In this document: one piece after another, positions 28,001 to 34,899 of the stretch
Numbering within the stretch: the stretch's first letter is position 1
Layout: each line of letters starts with the position of its first letter
NCBI GenBank assembly: GCA_002482775.1
Contig: DLGQ01000043.1
Span: 10,135 to 48,557 of the forward strand
Length of the DNA stretch: 38,423 bases
From: Flavobacteriales bacterium UBA7690
GTDB lineage: Bacteria > Bacteroidota > Bacteroidia > Flavobacteriales_F > PHOS-HE28
Reading direction: 5' to 3'
Position numbers and translations under genes: made by a program
The notes under the pieces: generated by a model
Databases searched by the model: none
The model's input: the letters and a program-made list of their open reading frames with translations, nothing else
Told to the model about the DNA's origin: nothing

Positions 28001-31000
28001 TACGGAGGTAATTTCTTCAACGGATATACCGAGCTGAACAACCTGAATTCCGGGTCCATCTACATGGCGGAGAACTTGGGTGATGCGTACAACGGTGATC
28101 TCGTCCTCAACAATAACAACAGTGGGCAGATCCGTTTCGGTAGCAGTGGCATAGCCTCTTCAACGCTGGCTGCTGGCCGTACGGTCTCCGTGGGAGGTTC
28201 TGGTTTCAATGCAGGTGTTCTCCTGTTCCGCAACTTCATGCAAACTGGCCCCACCGCTCAAACCCTCAACCTGGGATCATTGGCGACACTGTACTTCTAT
28301 CCGGGTACGGTGTTCAACGGGAACGTGGTGACCACTTCCGGCGGTGTTGTGTTCTATCAGTCCACCTTCAACGGCACGGGCAAGTTCACCAAGACGGGCA
28401 CCAGCAGCGATCAGTGTATCGGTGGCAACGTTTTCAACGGCAACACGGAGCTGATCAACACCTCCAGTGGCGTGTTGTACATGGCGGACGTGAACGGTGA
28501 TGCTTATAACGCGGACCTGATCGTGAACAGCACCTCTTCAGGCCAGATCCGCTTCGGGAATAGTGCGGTGTCCACATCCACCTTGGCGGCAGGGCGGACA
28601 TTCACCATCGGCAGCCTTGGATACAACACGGGTCAGCTCTGGTTCCGAAAGTTCATCCACGCGGGAACATCGCCCGTGTATTTGCCGATGGGTACGGTGA
28701 CCACGTTGAATTTCGTAACGGACAACGTGTTCAACGGGAACATGGTGACCAGTTCCGGTGCCTTGTTGATCGGCGGAACCACCTTCAATGGAACGGTGAA
28801 GATGACCAAGACCGGTCCGAGCGGCGATGCAAGCCCGGGCAACAACGCGTTCAATGGAACAGCGGAGTTCATCAATGCCAATACCGGTAACCTGAGTTTG
28901 AACTACAATGGCTTCGATCAATTCAACGGGGACATCCTGCTGAACAACACGGGCTCCGGTGGCATCAATTTCGGCCAGAACACTGGATCGGCCGTGTTGG
29001 CTGTTGGCCGAACGATAGCTGTTGGCTCATTGGGTTACAATGCCGGTTCATTGACCATGCGGAGCTTCACTCAGTTGGGTGGTACTCCTCAGAGCCTCCT
29101 CTTGGGCACATCAGCTACGCTTTCCATCCAGAACGGCAACACCTTCAATGGGGATCTGACCACCACCTCAGCCACCCTGTTCATCAACGGAAGCACGTTC
29201 AATGGAACCAGCAGATTCACCAAGACCGGTGCGAGCGGCGACGGCAGCAACGGTGGCAATACGTTCAACGCGAACACCGAGTTCACCGTCACCGGCACAG
29301 GTAATCTGAGCATTCACCAGACCTTGGTGGATGCGTTCAATGGTGATATCCGGGTGAATAGTACGAGTACGGGCATGATCACCTTCGGTGCATCAACGGG
29401 TTCAGGCATCATGGCAGCCGGGCGTACCATCGGCGTGGGAACACTCGGGTTCAACACGGGTACGCTCTCCATCCGCAACTTCACTCAGTTGGGCGTCACA
29501 ACCCAGAGTTTGATGCTCGGGAACGCCGCGCAATTGTTCTTCAATACGGGCAATACCTTCAACGGTAATATCGCAGCCAGTGCTGGCAACCTATACCTCA
29601 ACGGAAGCACGTTCAATGGAACAGGCTGGTTCCGCAAGGCCGGCAACGGGAGCAATGCGTGTACAGGTGGGAACACCTACAATGGTGTAACGGAACTGGT
29701 GAACATCAGCCCGGCCGTTTGGTACCATGACAACACGCAACCGGACGCTTTCAATGCGGATCTTTTGCTGAACAGCACCGGCGTTGGCGGCATCAACTTC
29801 GGGAACTCCACGGGCTCGGCCACCCTGATCGGTACGCTCGGTATCGGCTCGCTTGGTTGGACCGCGGGTACCATCAGCTTCCGCAACTTCACCAAGCTCA
29901 GCTCGAATGCCACCACCCTGTCCGGCAGTGTCAGTAGCGCCTTGCATTTCCTGGCGAACAACATATTCAACGGTGATATCACCACCACCTCGGGCAACCT
30001 GCTGTTCAACGGTACCACCTTCAATGGCTATGGCGTGTTCACCAAGACCGCCACGGCGAACAACGCTAGCACAGGCGGCAACACGTTCAACGGCGATGTG
30101 GAGATCAACGCAGGAGGCACCATCACCATGGCAGGGTCAGCTGCGGATGATTTCAACGGCAACGCCACATTCCGCAGACTGGCCGCCGGCACCTTCACGG
30201 TGAACAACACCTTCAGCACGACCTTCAGCAAGAACGTGAGCACGGTGGGTTCCACTGGTGGTCCTGTACAGTTCGGCGCTGGCACGGGCCGCACGATCTT
30301 CGATGGCACCACGGTGCAGACCTTCAGCAGTGATGCCACGGCCATACCGAACGTAAGGAACCTCACACTGGCCATGACCGGCGCCGGCGAACTGCGATTG
30401 CTCGGCAGCGTGAACGTGCAATTGGACATGGCCTTCGCCAGCGGTGTCATCAAGCCGATGGCGCCGATCAGCACCAGCAATGGGTTGTTGATACTTGCCA
30501 ACGGTATCACCTTCAGCGATCCGGCGGACAATGCAAGCTACGTGGACGGCTTCGTGCGGAAAGTGGGGAATAGTGCGTTCAGCTTCCCGGTGGGCAATGC
30601 CGGGGTGTTGGCACCCATTGCCATCAGCGCACCAACAACAGCCACGCACCATTTCACGGCGAAATATGTACACGATGATTCGCATCCCATCCACACGCAC
30701 ACGATGCACGATATCACGCTGCATCATTTAAGCCGCTGTGAATACTGGATCCTGGATCGTACAAATAGCACGACCAATGTGGTGGTTACGTTGAGCTACG
30801 ACTCGGTGAACAGTTGCGGTGTGACGGACCTTAGCGATCTGGTGGTAGCGCGTTGGAACGGGACCACCTGGAAAGACCATGGCAATGGAGGCACCACAGG
30901 AACGCTTGCTGCCGGAACGATCATGACAGCCGGCCCTGTTACCGCGTTCTCGCCCTTCACCTTAGCCTCACGGACCAGCTTGAACCCGTTGCCCATCGAA

Positions 31001-31531
31001 CTGGTCCAATTCGATGCCGCAGCAGAAGGCAATACCGTGCTTAGTACATGGAGCACTGCTGCTGAGATGGACAACGACTACTTCGAGGTGGAGCGATCCT
31101 CGGACGGGAATTCCTTCGAACCGATAGGCACCGTGGAAGGGGCTGGCTTCAGCCAAGGGCTGTTGAACTATGCGCATGTGGATGGAACGCCGCTGTCCGG
31201 GACGAGCTACTACCGCTTGAAACAAGTGGACTTCGACGGCACTGCAACATACAGCCAGGTGGTTCCGGTGGTGCGTGACAACATGAACACAGTGTTGCAC
31301 ATCTGGCCCAATCCGGTGGTGGGTATGGTCAACTTCACCCTCGTTGATGGAAGAACCGCTATATCGGTACAAGTGCATGACGCAGCTGGGCGGCTGTTGG
31401 TCGATCAGAATTCCGGCACTGCTGAAGGGAATGACCACATCGATCTAGCGAACGTGCCGACCGGTATCTTGTTCCTGTCCGTCCGCCTGGACGATGGATC
31501 GGTGCATCAACTGCGGATCGTGAAACACTGA
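25007..31531 (+). CDS. Giant T9SS-secreted repeat protein (type A sorting domain)
   Basis: The 2,174-residue product starts with a signal peptide ending near LLLLLVPLFAMAQ (residue 39) and a GGAG ribosome-binding site 2-6 bases upstream of ATG. Residues about 40-130 include the TWNGSLNGAWNNAANW motif, common at the start of T9SS surface proteins. Residues about 140-1,750 are 11-12 repeats of about 138 residues, each with several FNG turns, an IRFG motif, STLAAGRT and LLFRNFTQ; a stacked beta-solenoid is likely. A non-repeat domain follows (about 1,760-1,985), then a fibronectin-like module LPIELVQFDAAAEGN...YYRLKQVDFDG and the C-terminal sorting domain (IWPNPVVGMVNF, ending VHQLRIVKH). It should be exported and anchored or released at the cell surface; adhesion or biofilm is a guess. 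Confidence 0.95.
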   Translation: MRFYRPTGTSGNVHPFCSSFSKRSRALLLLLVPLFAMAQTSYTWNGSLNGAWNNAANWTPSTGFPLAADHATIVAAGTMPILDMARSVTNLTVSSGSLDLAGFTLTHTGNGSFSGGAVNNGTLSPNTAAGSTTFSGTTFGAAVSGTSAILLFNGSVFNAPVTMTKTGGANDYSTGNNTFNGTATFTVTNGRLYLNNTGIDTFNGNVVLNSTGASNGVWLGQSSGSASLANGRTISTGTYSAGSLLFRNFTQVGSTPQVLLLSLGGTLYFQSGSTFNGDVTSSSPGLYLNGATFNGTATFTKTGASNEYSSGNNTFNGMAEFRVTGPGNLFLNNTGNDQFNGDLLLSNTSTGGIRFGASGGTSVLAAGRTMSVGSSGFSNGILELRGFSSPGTVAQTLALTGTASMQFATGTTFGGNLSATAATMLVGGLTVQGNARFTKTGPGNDWSVGGCTFNGDVELTNTGIDVFGMHNSGSDVFNGNIVVNNTSTGSVRFGWSGGTGTLAAGKTVTVGSGGYANGYLIFRNFTQLGATPQNIFLGTNGILWLNNSTFNGDISTTSGNIEVSGSQFLGTAHFTKTGSGNDGSAGGNIFHALTRFTAMSGGIYMGESGTNTFNGDIEVNCLGTGGVRFGWGGGSSTLAAGRTVTVGSGGFNNGILLFRNFTQLGTTPQNLVLGTGATLYFYANNVFNGNVATTSGSIYVASTTFNGTCSITKSGAGTDACPGGNTFQADLELINLNTGGIYMAESATDLYNGNVKLTNPSTGQIRFGNGGGGATLASGRTISVGVGGFNGGLLLFRNFTQVGTTPQSITVGINAALYIYPGSTFHAPLTTSSGQLYLSGGTYHSPCVFTKSGTGADGSPGGNLFNDRVELVNAVAGHIYMAQAQPDHYNGDLVVNNGSTGSIRFGDSGVTTSTLAAGRTITVGSGGFTSGLLLLRGFIQLGNTPQNLTLGTSAGLYYYAGSVFNGDVTSTSGTLYFYSATFNGTGRFTKSGTGGDGSYGGNFFNGYTELNNLNSGSIYMAENLGDAYNGDLVLNNNNSGQIRFGSSGIASSTLAAGRTVSVGGSGFNAGVLLFRNFMQTGPTAQTLNLGSLATLYFYPGTVFNGNVVTTSGGVVFYQSTFNGTGKFTKTGTSSDQCIGGNVFNGNTELINTSSGVLYMADVNGDAYNADLIVNSTSSGQIRFGNSAVSTSTLAAGRTFTIGSLGYNTGQLWFRKFIHAGTSPVYLPMGTVTTLNFVTDNVFNGNMVTSSGALLIGGTTFNGTVKMTKTGPSGDASPGNNAFNGTAEFINANTGNLSLNYNGFDQFNGDILLNNTGSGGINFGQNTGSAVLAVGRTIAVGSLGYNAGSLTMRSFTQLGGTPQSLLLGTSATLSIQNGNTFNGDLTTTSATLFINGSTFNGTSRFTKTGASGDGSNGGNTFNANTEFTVTGTGNLSIHQTLVDAFNGDIRVNSTSTGMITFGASTGSGIMAAGRTIGVGTLGFNTGTLSIRNFTQLGVTTQSLMLGNAAQLFFNTGNTFNGNIAASAGNLYLNGSTFNGTGWFRKAGNGSNACTGGNTYNGVTELVNISPAVWYHDNTQPDAFNADLLLNSTGVGGINFGNSTGSATLIGTLGIGSLGWTAGTISFRNFTKLSSNATTLSGSVSSALHFLANNIFNGDITTTSGNLLFNGTTFNGYGVFTKTATANNASTGGNTFNGDVEINAGGTITMAGSAADDFNGNATFRRLAAGTFTVNNTFSTTFSKNVSTVGSTGGPVQFGAGTGRTIFDGTTVQTFSSDATAIPNVRNLTLAMTGAGELRLLGSVNVQLDMAFASGVIKPMAPISTSNGLLILANGITFSDPADNASYVDGFVRKVGNSAFSFPVGNAGVLAPIAISAPTTATHHFTAKYVHDDSHPIHTHTMHDITLHHLSRCEYWILDRTNSTTNVVVTLSYDSVNSCGVTDLSDLVVARWNGTTWKDHGNGGTTGTLAAGTIMTAGPVTAFSPFTLASRTSLNPLPIELVQFDAAAEGNTVLSTWSTAAEMDNDYFEVERSSDGNSFEPIGTVEGAGFSQGLLNYAHVDGTPLSGTSYYRLKQVDFDGTATYSQVVPVVRDNMNTVLHIWPNPVVGMVNFTLVDGRTAISVQVHDAAGRLLVDQNSGTAEGNDHIDLANVPTGILFLSVRLDDGSVHQLRIVKH
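25742..30240 (+). repeat. Eleven regular repeat units inside the giant surface protein
   Basis: The codon aligned to the F of LLFRNFTQ recurs at 25742, 26156, 26570, 26978, 27392, 27809, 28226, 28643, 29057, 29471 and 29879, that is, with spacings of 414, 414, 408, 414, 417, 417, 417, 414, 414 and 408 bases (136-139 codons). A truncated unit precedes the first, and the last is degenerate. Nucleotide identity between units is moderate, so the array is old and diverged rather than recently amplified. Confidence 0.95.
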
Positions 31532-31552
31532 TCTTCCTTTTCGACGGCTTTA

Positions 31553-31585
31553 GAGGCGCGAACCAATTTGGTACGCGCCTCTTTT
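31553..31585 (+). terminator. Rho-independent terminator of the giant T9SS gene
   Basis: GAGGCGCG (31553-31560) pairs with CGCGCCTC (31574-31581), with an inner ACCA/TGGT stem in the loop, followed by TTTT (31582-31585). It begins 21 bases after the stop codon. Confidence 0.85.
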
Positions 31586-31625
31586 CCATTGTACTTATGG
31601 ACCGCTTTCGACCTGTGCGGATAAG

Positions 31626-31679
31626 ACGGGACTTCCCGTGTCGCCGCTTCGCGTTGCACGGGATGAACTTCTCGTCCCG
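31626..31679. repeat. Nested palindrome beside tRNA-Asp
   Basis: CGGGAC (31627-31632) pairs with GTCCCG (31674-31679), CCCGTG (31635-31640) with CACGGG (31657-31662), and CGC (31645-31647) with GCG (31651-31653), giving a three-tier hairpin. Alternative local hairpins also exist: ACGGGA-CT-TCCCGT (31626-31639) and CGGGATGA-ACTTC-TCGTCCCG (31659-31679, one G-T pair). No protein-coding frame fits. It could be a palindromic repeat of the genome or a small structured RNA. Confidence 0.6.
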
Positions 31680-31687
31680 CGGTAACT

Positions 31688-31713
31688 AAACAAGAAACCC
31701 ACCAAATGGTGGG
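31688..31713 (-). terminator. Terminator of the tRNA-Asp gene
   Basis: CCCACC (31698-31703) pairs with GGTGGG (31708-31713) around AAAT. On the minus strand the stem is followed by TTTCTTGTTTA. It begins 11 bases after the tRNA 3' end. Confidence 0.85.
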
Positions 31714-31723
31714 CTTCGATCTG

Positions 31724-31797
31724 CGGACCGGACGGGACTCGAACCCGCGACCTCCGCCGTGACAGGGCGGCATTCTAACCAGCTGAACTACCAGTCC
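31724..31797 (-). tRNA. tRNA-Asp (anticodon GTC)
   Basis: The 74-base gene folds into a full cloverleaf. The acceptor stem is GGACTGG with CCGGTCC (one G-T pair), then TA, the D-arm GTTC AGCTGGTTA GAAT, the anticodon stem CCGCC/GGCGG with loop CTGTCAC and anticodon GTC, and the T-arm with GGTTCGAGTCC. The discriminator base is G, typical for Asp. The 3' CCA is not encoded (CAG follows). A clear terminator lies just downstream. Confidence 0.97.
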
Positions 31798-31945
31798 GTT
31801 CACTGAAGCTTTTCAGCCGCAGCGGGTGCAAATGTAGGGCTATGTCGGGAACCTGCAAATGCGGGCTGAAAAATTTCGGGTTGCAGCGATGAGGCCTTTG
31901 CCACTCTTCAGGCCTCCCCAAAGGAGAGGGGCCTACATTTACCCG

Positions 31946-33409
31946 ATGCACACGTGGGCTTTCGTTCTTGCCTTGTTGCCGGTCACGGTCCATGCGCAGC
32001 ACCTGCAGAATGGCGGTTTCGAAATGGTGGCGGATACAGGCACCATTAAACCTCGGTTTTGGTGGGTCAGCGATGGTCTTCACGTGCAACCCTCCACTGA
32101 ACGACCGGCTGAAGGCCTTCGAGCCCTGCACATCCACGCGGAAGCCACCCCGAACGCTCCTGGGCACCTCCTTCAGAATGACACGAGCCGCTACTCGGGC
32201 CTCCACAAGCTGCGCATCGCGGCCAAGGTCAAGGTCAATAGCGGGGCAGAGGGAGTTGAACTGTTCGCCTATTCCACCACGGAAGAGGGGGGAACGTTGA
32301 ATTACCAGGTCGTCAGGCCGGAAGGTGATTCGCGGCAGAGCGAATGGGAAGAACTGGTCTTGACTTTTTGGGTGAATGATGAGGTGCGCAACCTCCGGAT
32401 CGGGCTCCAATTGAAGAGCACGGTAGACCTTCTTGTAGATGACTTCAGCGTACAGGAACTGCCACGAAAGGACACACCTGTTGCACCTGAACTCGAACGC
32501 TATGCGGAGGAAGTGCTCACGTTGATCAAGGAACATTCCCTGTACCGGAGTACCCTTGACACCATAGCGCTCCGTGACCAATTGTCGCAGTTACTCACGG
32601 ATGGGCGTACGATGGCCGACTTCCAAGCGGTGGCCAACTTCTTCTTGAAGTCGGTGGACAAGCACAGTTTCTACTGGAGCAAGGCCGAAGTGGAGGCCTG
32701 GCGCGGAGCCGATCCGGAAGGTCCAGAAGCACCGGCCGCAGCGGTGGCATTCGACTTTCCCATCACCACCGGAAACCTGATCGGTGAAGATGTGGCTTAC
32801 CTGAACATGCCTCAATTCAACTCCGGGAATCCAGCTTGGGACACCTACTTCGCCGACACATTGCACGGGCTGATCCGCGCCTTGGACCGCCCAGGACTGA
32901 AAGGTTGGGTGTTGGACCTTCGGGGGAACCACGGTGGCAACTGCTGGCCGATGTTGGCGGGTATCGGCCCTGTGCTTGGTAATGGCGTATGTGGGTATTT
33001 CGGCCTGGATGATGACCGGTTCTATTGGTCCTACATGGAAGGAAGCAGCCTTACGGACGACACGTTGCAGTGCTCCGTATCCCGTTCGCCCTATGTCCTG
33101 CTCGCTACCGATCCGCGCGTAGCGGTGATCACTGGCCCTGGTACCGCCAGTTCCGGAGAAGTGGTGACCGTCGCTTTTCGCGGAAGACCCGGTGCGCGAA
33201 GCTTTGGAACACCAACTGCTGGATACTCCACCACCAACACCAACTTCGACCTCAGCGATGGGGCCATGCTCTTCCTTGCCACTTCGGTCTATGTGGACCG
33301 TGCGAAGAACCCCTATGGTGATGCAATTCCGCCGGACGAATTGATACCGACCAGCGCGGAAGGCGATGCGCCTTTGGAACGTGCGGTGCAATGGCTGCGC
33401 GGCCAATAA
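31946..33409 (+). CDS. S41 family peptidase with N-terminal carbohydrate-binding-like domain
   Basis: The 487-residue product has a signal peptide (MHTWAFVLALLPVTVHAQ). Residues about 19-170 form a beta-sandwich like a CBM or galactose-binding module (LQNGGFE at the start, VDLLVDDFSVQE at the end). The rest is a C-terminal-processing-type S41 serine protease: VLDLRGNHGGN (about 322-332) and the nucleophile region GPGTASSGEVV (Ser402/403), then RSFGTPTAGYSTTN. The general-base Lys of CtpA-type enzymes is not seen in the usual place; in this subgroup GxPTAGxST is common, so the base may differ. No PDZ domain is evident between the two parts. The frame extends to 31859, but the ATG at 31946 gives the signal peptide. 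It converges with the DUF58 gene, two bases apart. Confidence 0.9.
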   Translation: MHTWAFVLALLPVTVHAQHLQNGGFEMVADTGTIKPRFWWVSDGLHVQPSTERPAEGLRALHIHAEATPNAPGHLLQNDTSRYSGLHKLRIAAKVKVNSGAEGVELFAYSTTEEGGTLNYQVVRPEGDSRQSEWEELVLTFWVNDEVRNLRIGLQLKSTVDLLVDDFSVQELPRKDTPVAPELERYAEEVLTLIKEHSLYRSTLDTIALRDQLSQLLTDGRTMADFQAVANFFLKSVDKHSFYWSKAEVEAWRGADPEGPEAPAAAVAFDFPITTGNLIGEDVAYLNMPQFNSGNPAWDTYFADTLHGLIRALDRPGLKGWVLDLRGNHGGNCWPMLAGIGPVLGNGVCGYFGLDDDRFYWSYMEGSSLTDDTLQCSVSRSPYVLLATDPRVAVITGPGTASSGEVVTVAFRGRPGARSFGTPTAGYSTTNTNFDLSDGAMLFLATSVYVDRAKNPYGDAIPPDELIPTSAEGDAPLERAVQWLRGQ

Positions 33410-33411
33410 GC

Positions 33412-34335
33412 TCAGTACAAACGCGCGCGCTTCGTGAGGAATTCGAGTAGGATCGGCTCGAATCCGGCGTTGATGTCGGCTTCCACAAGGTCTATGCGGT
33501 ACTGGCCGCACTTCAATTTCAACCGGTGCCAGCGCTCGGCCATTGCGGCTTTGTAGGCGTCACGCACTTCGGCGGGGTGGGCTTTCACCTGTTCGCCGGT
33601 CTCCACATCCACGAAGGTGTAGGGGCGGTCGGCGAGGTCGAGGTCCAACTCATGCTTGCGGTCCACCACGTGGAAGAGGATGATGTCGTGCTTGTTGAAG
33701 CGTAGGTGTTGCAAGGCATCGAACACTTCGGCTTCGCGGTCGGCGCCGTCCAGCATGTCGCTGAGGATCACCACCAGGCTGCGGCGGTGCGCCCGTTGGG
33801 CGATGTCGTGCAAGGCCTCGACCACTGAGGTGTTCTGGCCGCGCGTTGCGGCTTGGGTGCTGAGCAAGTTCTCCAAATGCTGCATCAGATGCCGTAGGTG
33901 GACAGCATTGCTGCGTGCTTCTTCCTTCACCAACACACGATCGCTGAAGGTGGTGAGGCCCACCGCATCGCGCTGTTTGCGCAGGAGTTGAATGAACGCA
34001 GCGGCGGCATGCGTAGCGAATTGGACCTTGTTGAAGCTGCCCTTTGGCACTTCGGCAGGGTAGTACATCGAACTCGACGCATCCACGATCAGGTGGCAGC
34101 GCAGGTTCGTTTCTTCCTCGTACCGTTTCACGAAGAGCTTGTCCGTTCGCGCGTAGAGCTTCCAGTCTATGTGGCGCGTGCTTTCGCCTTGGTTGTACGC
34201 GCGGTGCTCGGCGAACTCCACGCTGAAGCCATGGAACGGGCTCTTGTGCAGGCCCGCAAGGAATCCTTCCACCACTTGTTTGGAGTGGAACTCTAGCTGG
34301 CTGAGAACCTGGAGTGCTTTCTGCTCGATCGGCAT
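33412..34335 (-). CDS. DUF58 domain-containing protein
   Basis: The 307-residue protein is a DUF58 family member of full length. The conserved FAEHRAYNQGESTRHIDWKL and KRYEEETNLRCHLIVDASSSM are its signature; the latter begins a von Willebrand factor A-like domain with a MIDAS-type DxSxS. Such proteins usually accompany a MoxR AAA+ ATPase and are thought to act in assembly or regulation of membrane complexes. No MoxR gene is next to it here, and no membrane segment is apparent, so it is probably cytoplasmic. It is downstream of thioredoxin but separated by a terminator, and it ends two bases from the S41 gene on the other strand. Confidence 0.93.
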   Translation of the reverse strand: MPIEQKALQVLSQLEFHSKQVVEGFLAGLHKSPFHGFSVEFAEHRAYNQGESTRHIDWKLYARTDKLFVKRYEEETNLRCHLIVDASSSMYYPAEVPKGSFNKVQFATHAAAAFIQLLRKQRDAVGLTTFSDRVLVKEEARSNAVHLRHLMQHLENLLSTQAATRGQNTSVVEALHDIAQRAHRRSLVVILSDMLDGADREAEVFDALQHLRFNKHDIILFHVVDRKHELDLDLADRPYTFVDVETGEQVKAHPAEVRDAYKAAMAERWHRLKLKCGQYRIDLVEADINAGFEPILLEFLTKRARLY

Positions 34336-34357
34336 CGTGCGAAGTTCGGTAAAGAAT

Positions 34358-34381
34358 GAAGCCCGGCGTGTACCGGGCTTC
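34358..34381 (-). terminator. Terminator downstream of thioredoxin
   Basis: GAAGCCCGG (34358-34366) pairs perfectly with CCGGGCTTC (34373-34381) around a six-base loop. On the minus strand it is followed by ATTCTTTACC. It lies 23 bases after the trxA stop and just before the DUF58 start, so it separates the two genes. Confidence 0.85.
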
Positions 34382-34404
34382 GTTCAATGTATGCGATAGG
34401 GTGC

Positions 34405-34725
34405 TTAGACGAGCTGTCCGTCCAGCTTTCCGGCCAGTTGACTCTTGGGCACCGCGCCCACGCTGCGGTCCACCACTTCGCCGTTCTTCAGGAAAAGGAT
34501 GGTAGGGATGCTGCGGATGCCATACTTCATGGCTGTCTGAGGGTTGTTGTCCACGTTCACTTTGCCGATCACGGCCTTGCCGTCGTACTCCTTCGCGAGT
34601 TCCTCCACCACGGGGCCAACCATGCGGCAAGGGCCACACCATTCCGCCCAGAAGTCTACCATCACGGGTTTGTCGCTCTTCAGCGCGAGTTCCTCAAAGT
34701 TGCTATCGGTGAATTCGAGTGCCAT
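34405..34725 (-). CDS. trxA: Thioredoxin
   Basis: The 106-residue product is a classical thioredoxin, a cytoplasmic disulfide reductase kept reduced by thioredoxin reductase. The active site is W29-C30-G31-P32-C33 in VDFWAEWCGPC; the cis-Pro loop is SIPTILFLKNG. Length and motifs match TrxA. The frame runs upstream to 34878, but the ATG at 34725 gives the family N-terminus (MALEFTDSNFEE). A terminator follows, so it is probably monocistronic with its promoter in the 174-base gap after dnaE; I see no convincing promoter motif there. Confidence 0.96.
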   Translation of the reverse strand: MALEFTDSNFEELALKSDKPVMVDFWAEWCGPCRMVGPVVEELAKEYDGKAVIGKVNVDNNPQTAMKYGIRSIPTILFLKNGEVVDRSVGAVPKSQLAGKLDGQLV

Positions 34726-34737
34726 GTTCTTGGGTGG

Positions 34738-34751
34738 GCATTTTACAATGC
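34738..34751. promoter_or_regulatory. Small hairpin in the trxA leader
   Basis: GCATT (34738-34742) and AATGC (34747-34751) form a five-base stem with a four-base loop, 12 bases upstream of the trxA ATG. It is AT-richer than its surroundings. It may be part of the promoter or leader; the evidence is weak. Confidence 0.2.
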
Positions 34752-34899
34752 CTCGTTTGTTACGGTTCGTTGGTCGCGCAAGTTGTGGAACCCTGACGTT
34801 CGCCTGTTCGGTGTTCCCGATCAGTTTTCCACGCGTTACGCGCACAAAGGTACCCCCATTGAGCAACTTCCTTGCCATGGAAAGTATCCTGACGGGCTG

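Noticed and set aside
25742..30240. Possible CRISPR or satellite DNA
   Set aside because: The spacing is in whole codons, the frame is open throughout and the repeats are at protein level.
31626..31679. Possible integron attC site or attachment site
   Set aside because: No GTTRRRY-type core at the expected places, no integrase in the window and no repeated tRNA end.
34726..34878. N-terminal extension of thioredoxin
   Set aside because: Extra residues are not thioredoxin-like and lack a signal peptide; the start at 34725 matches the family.
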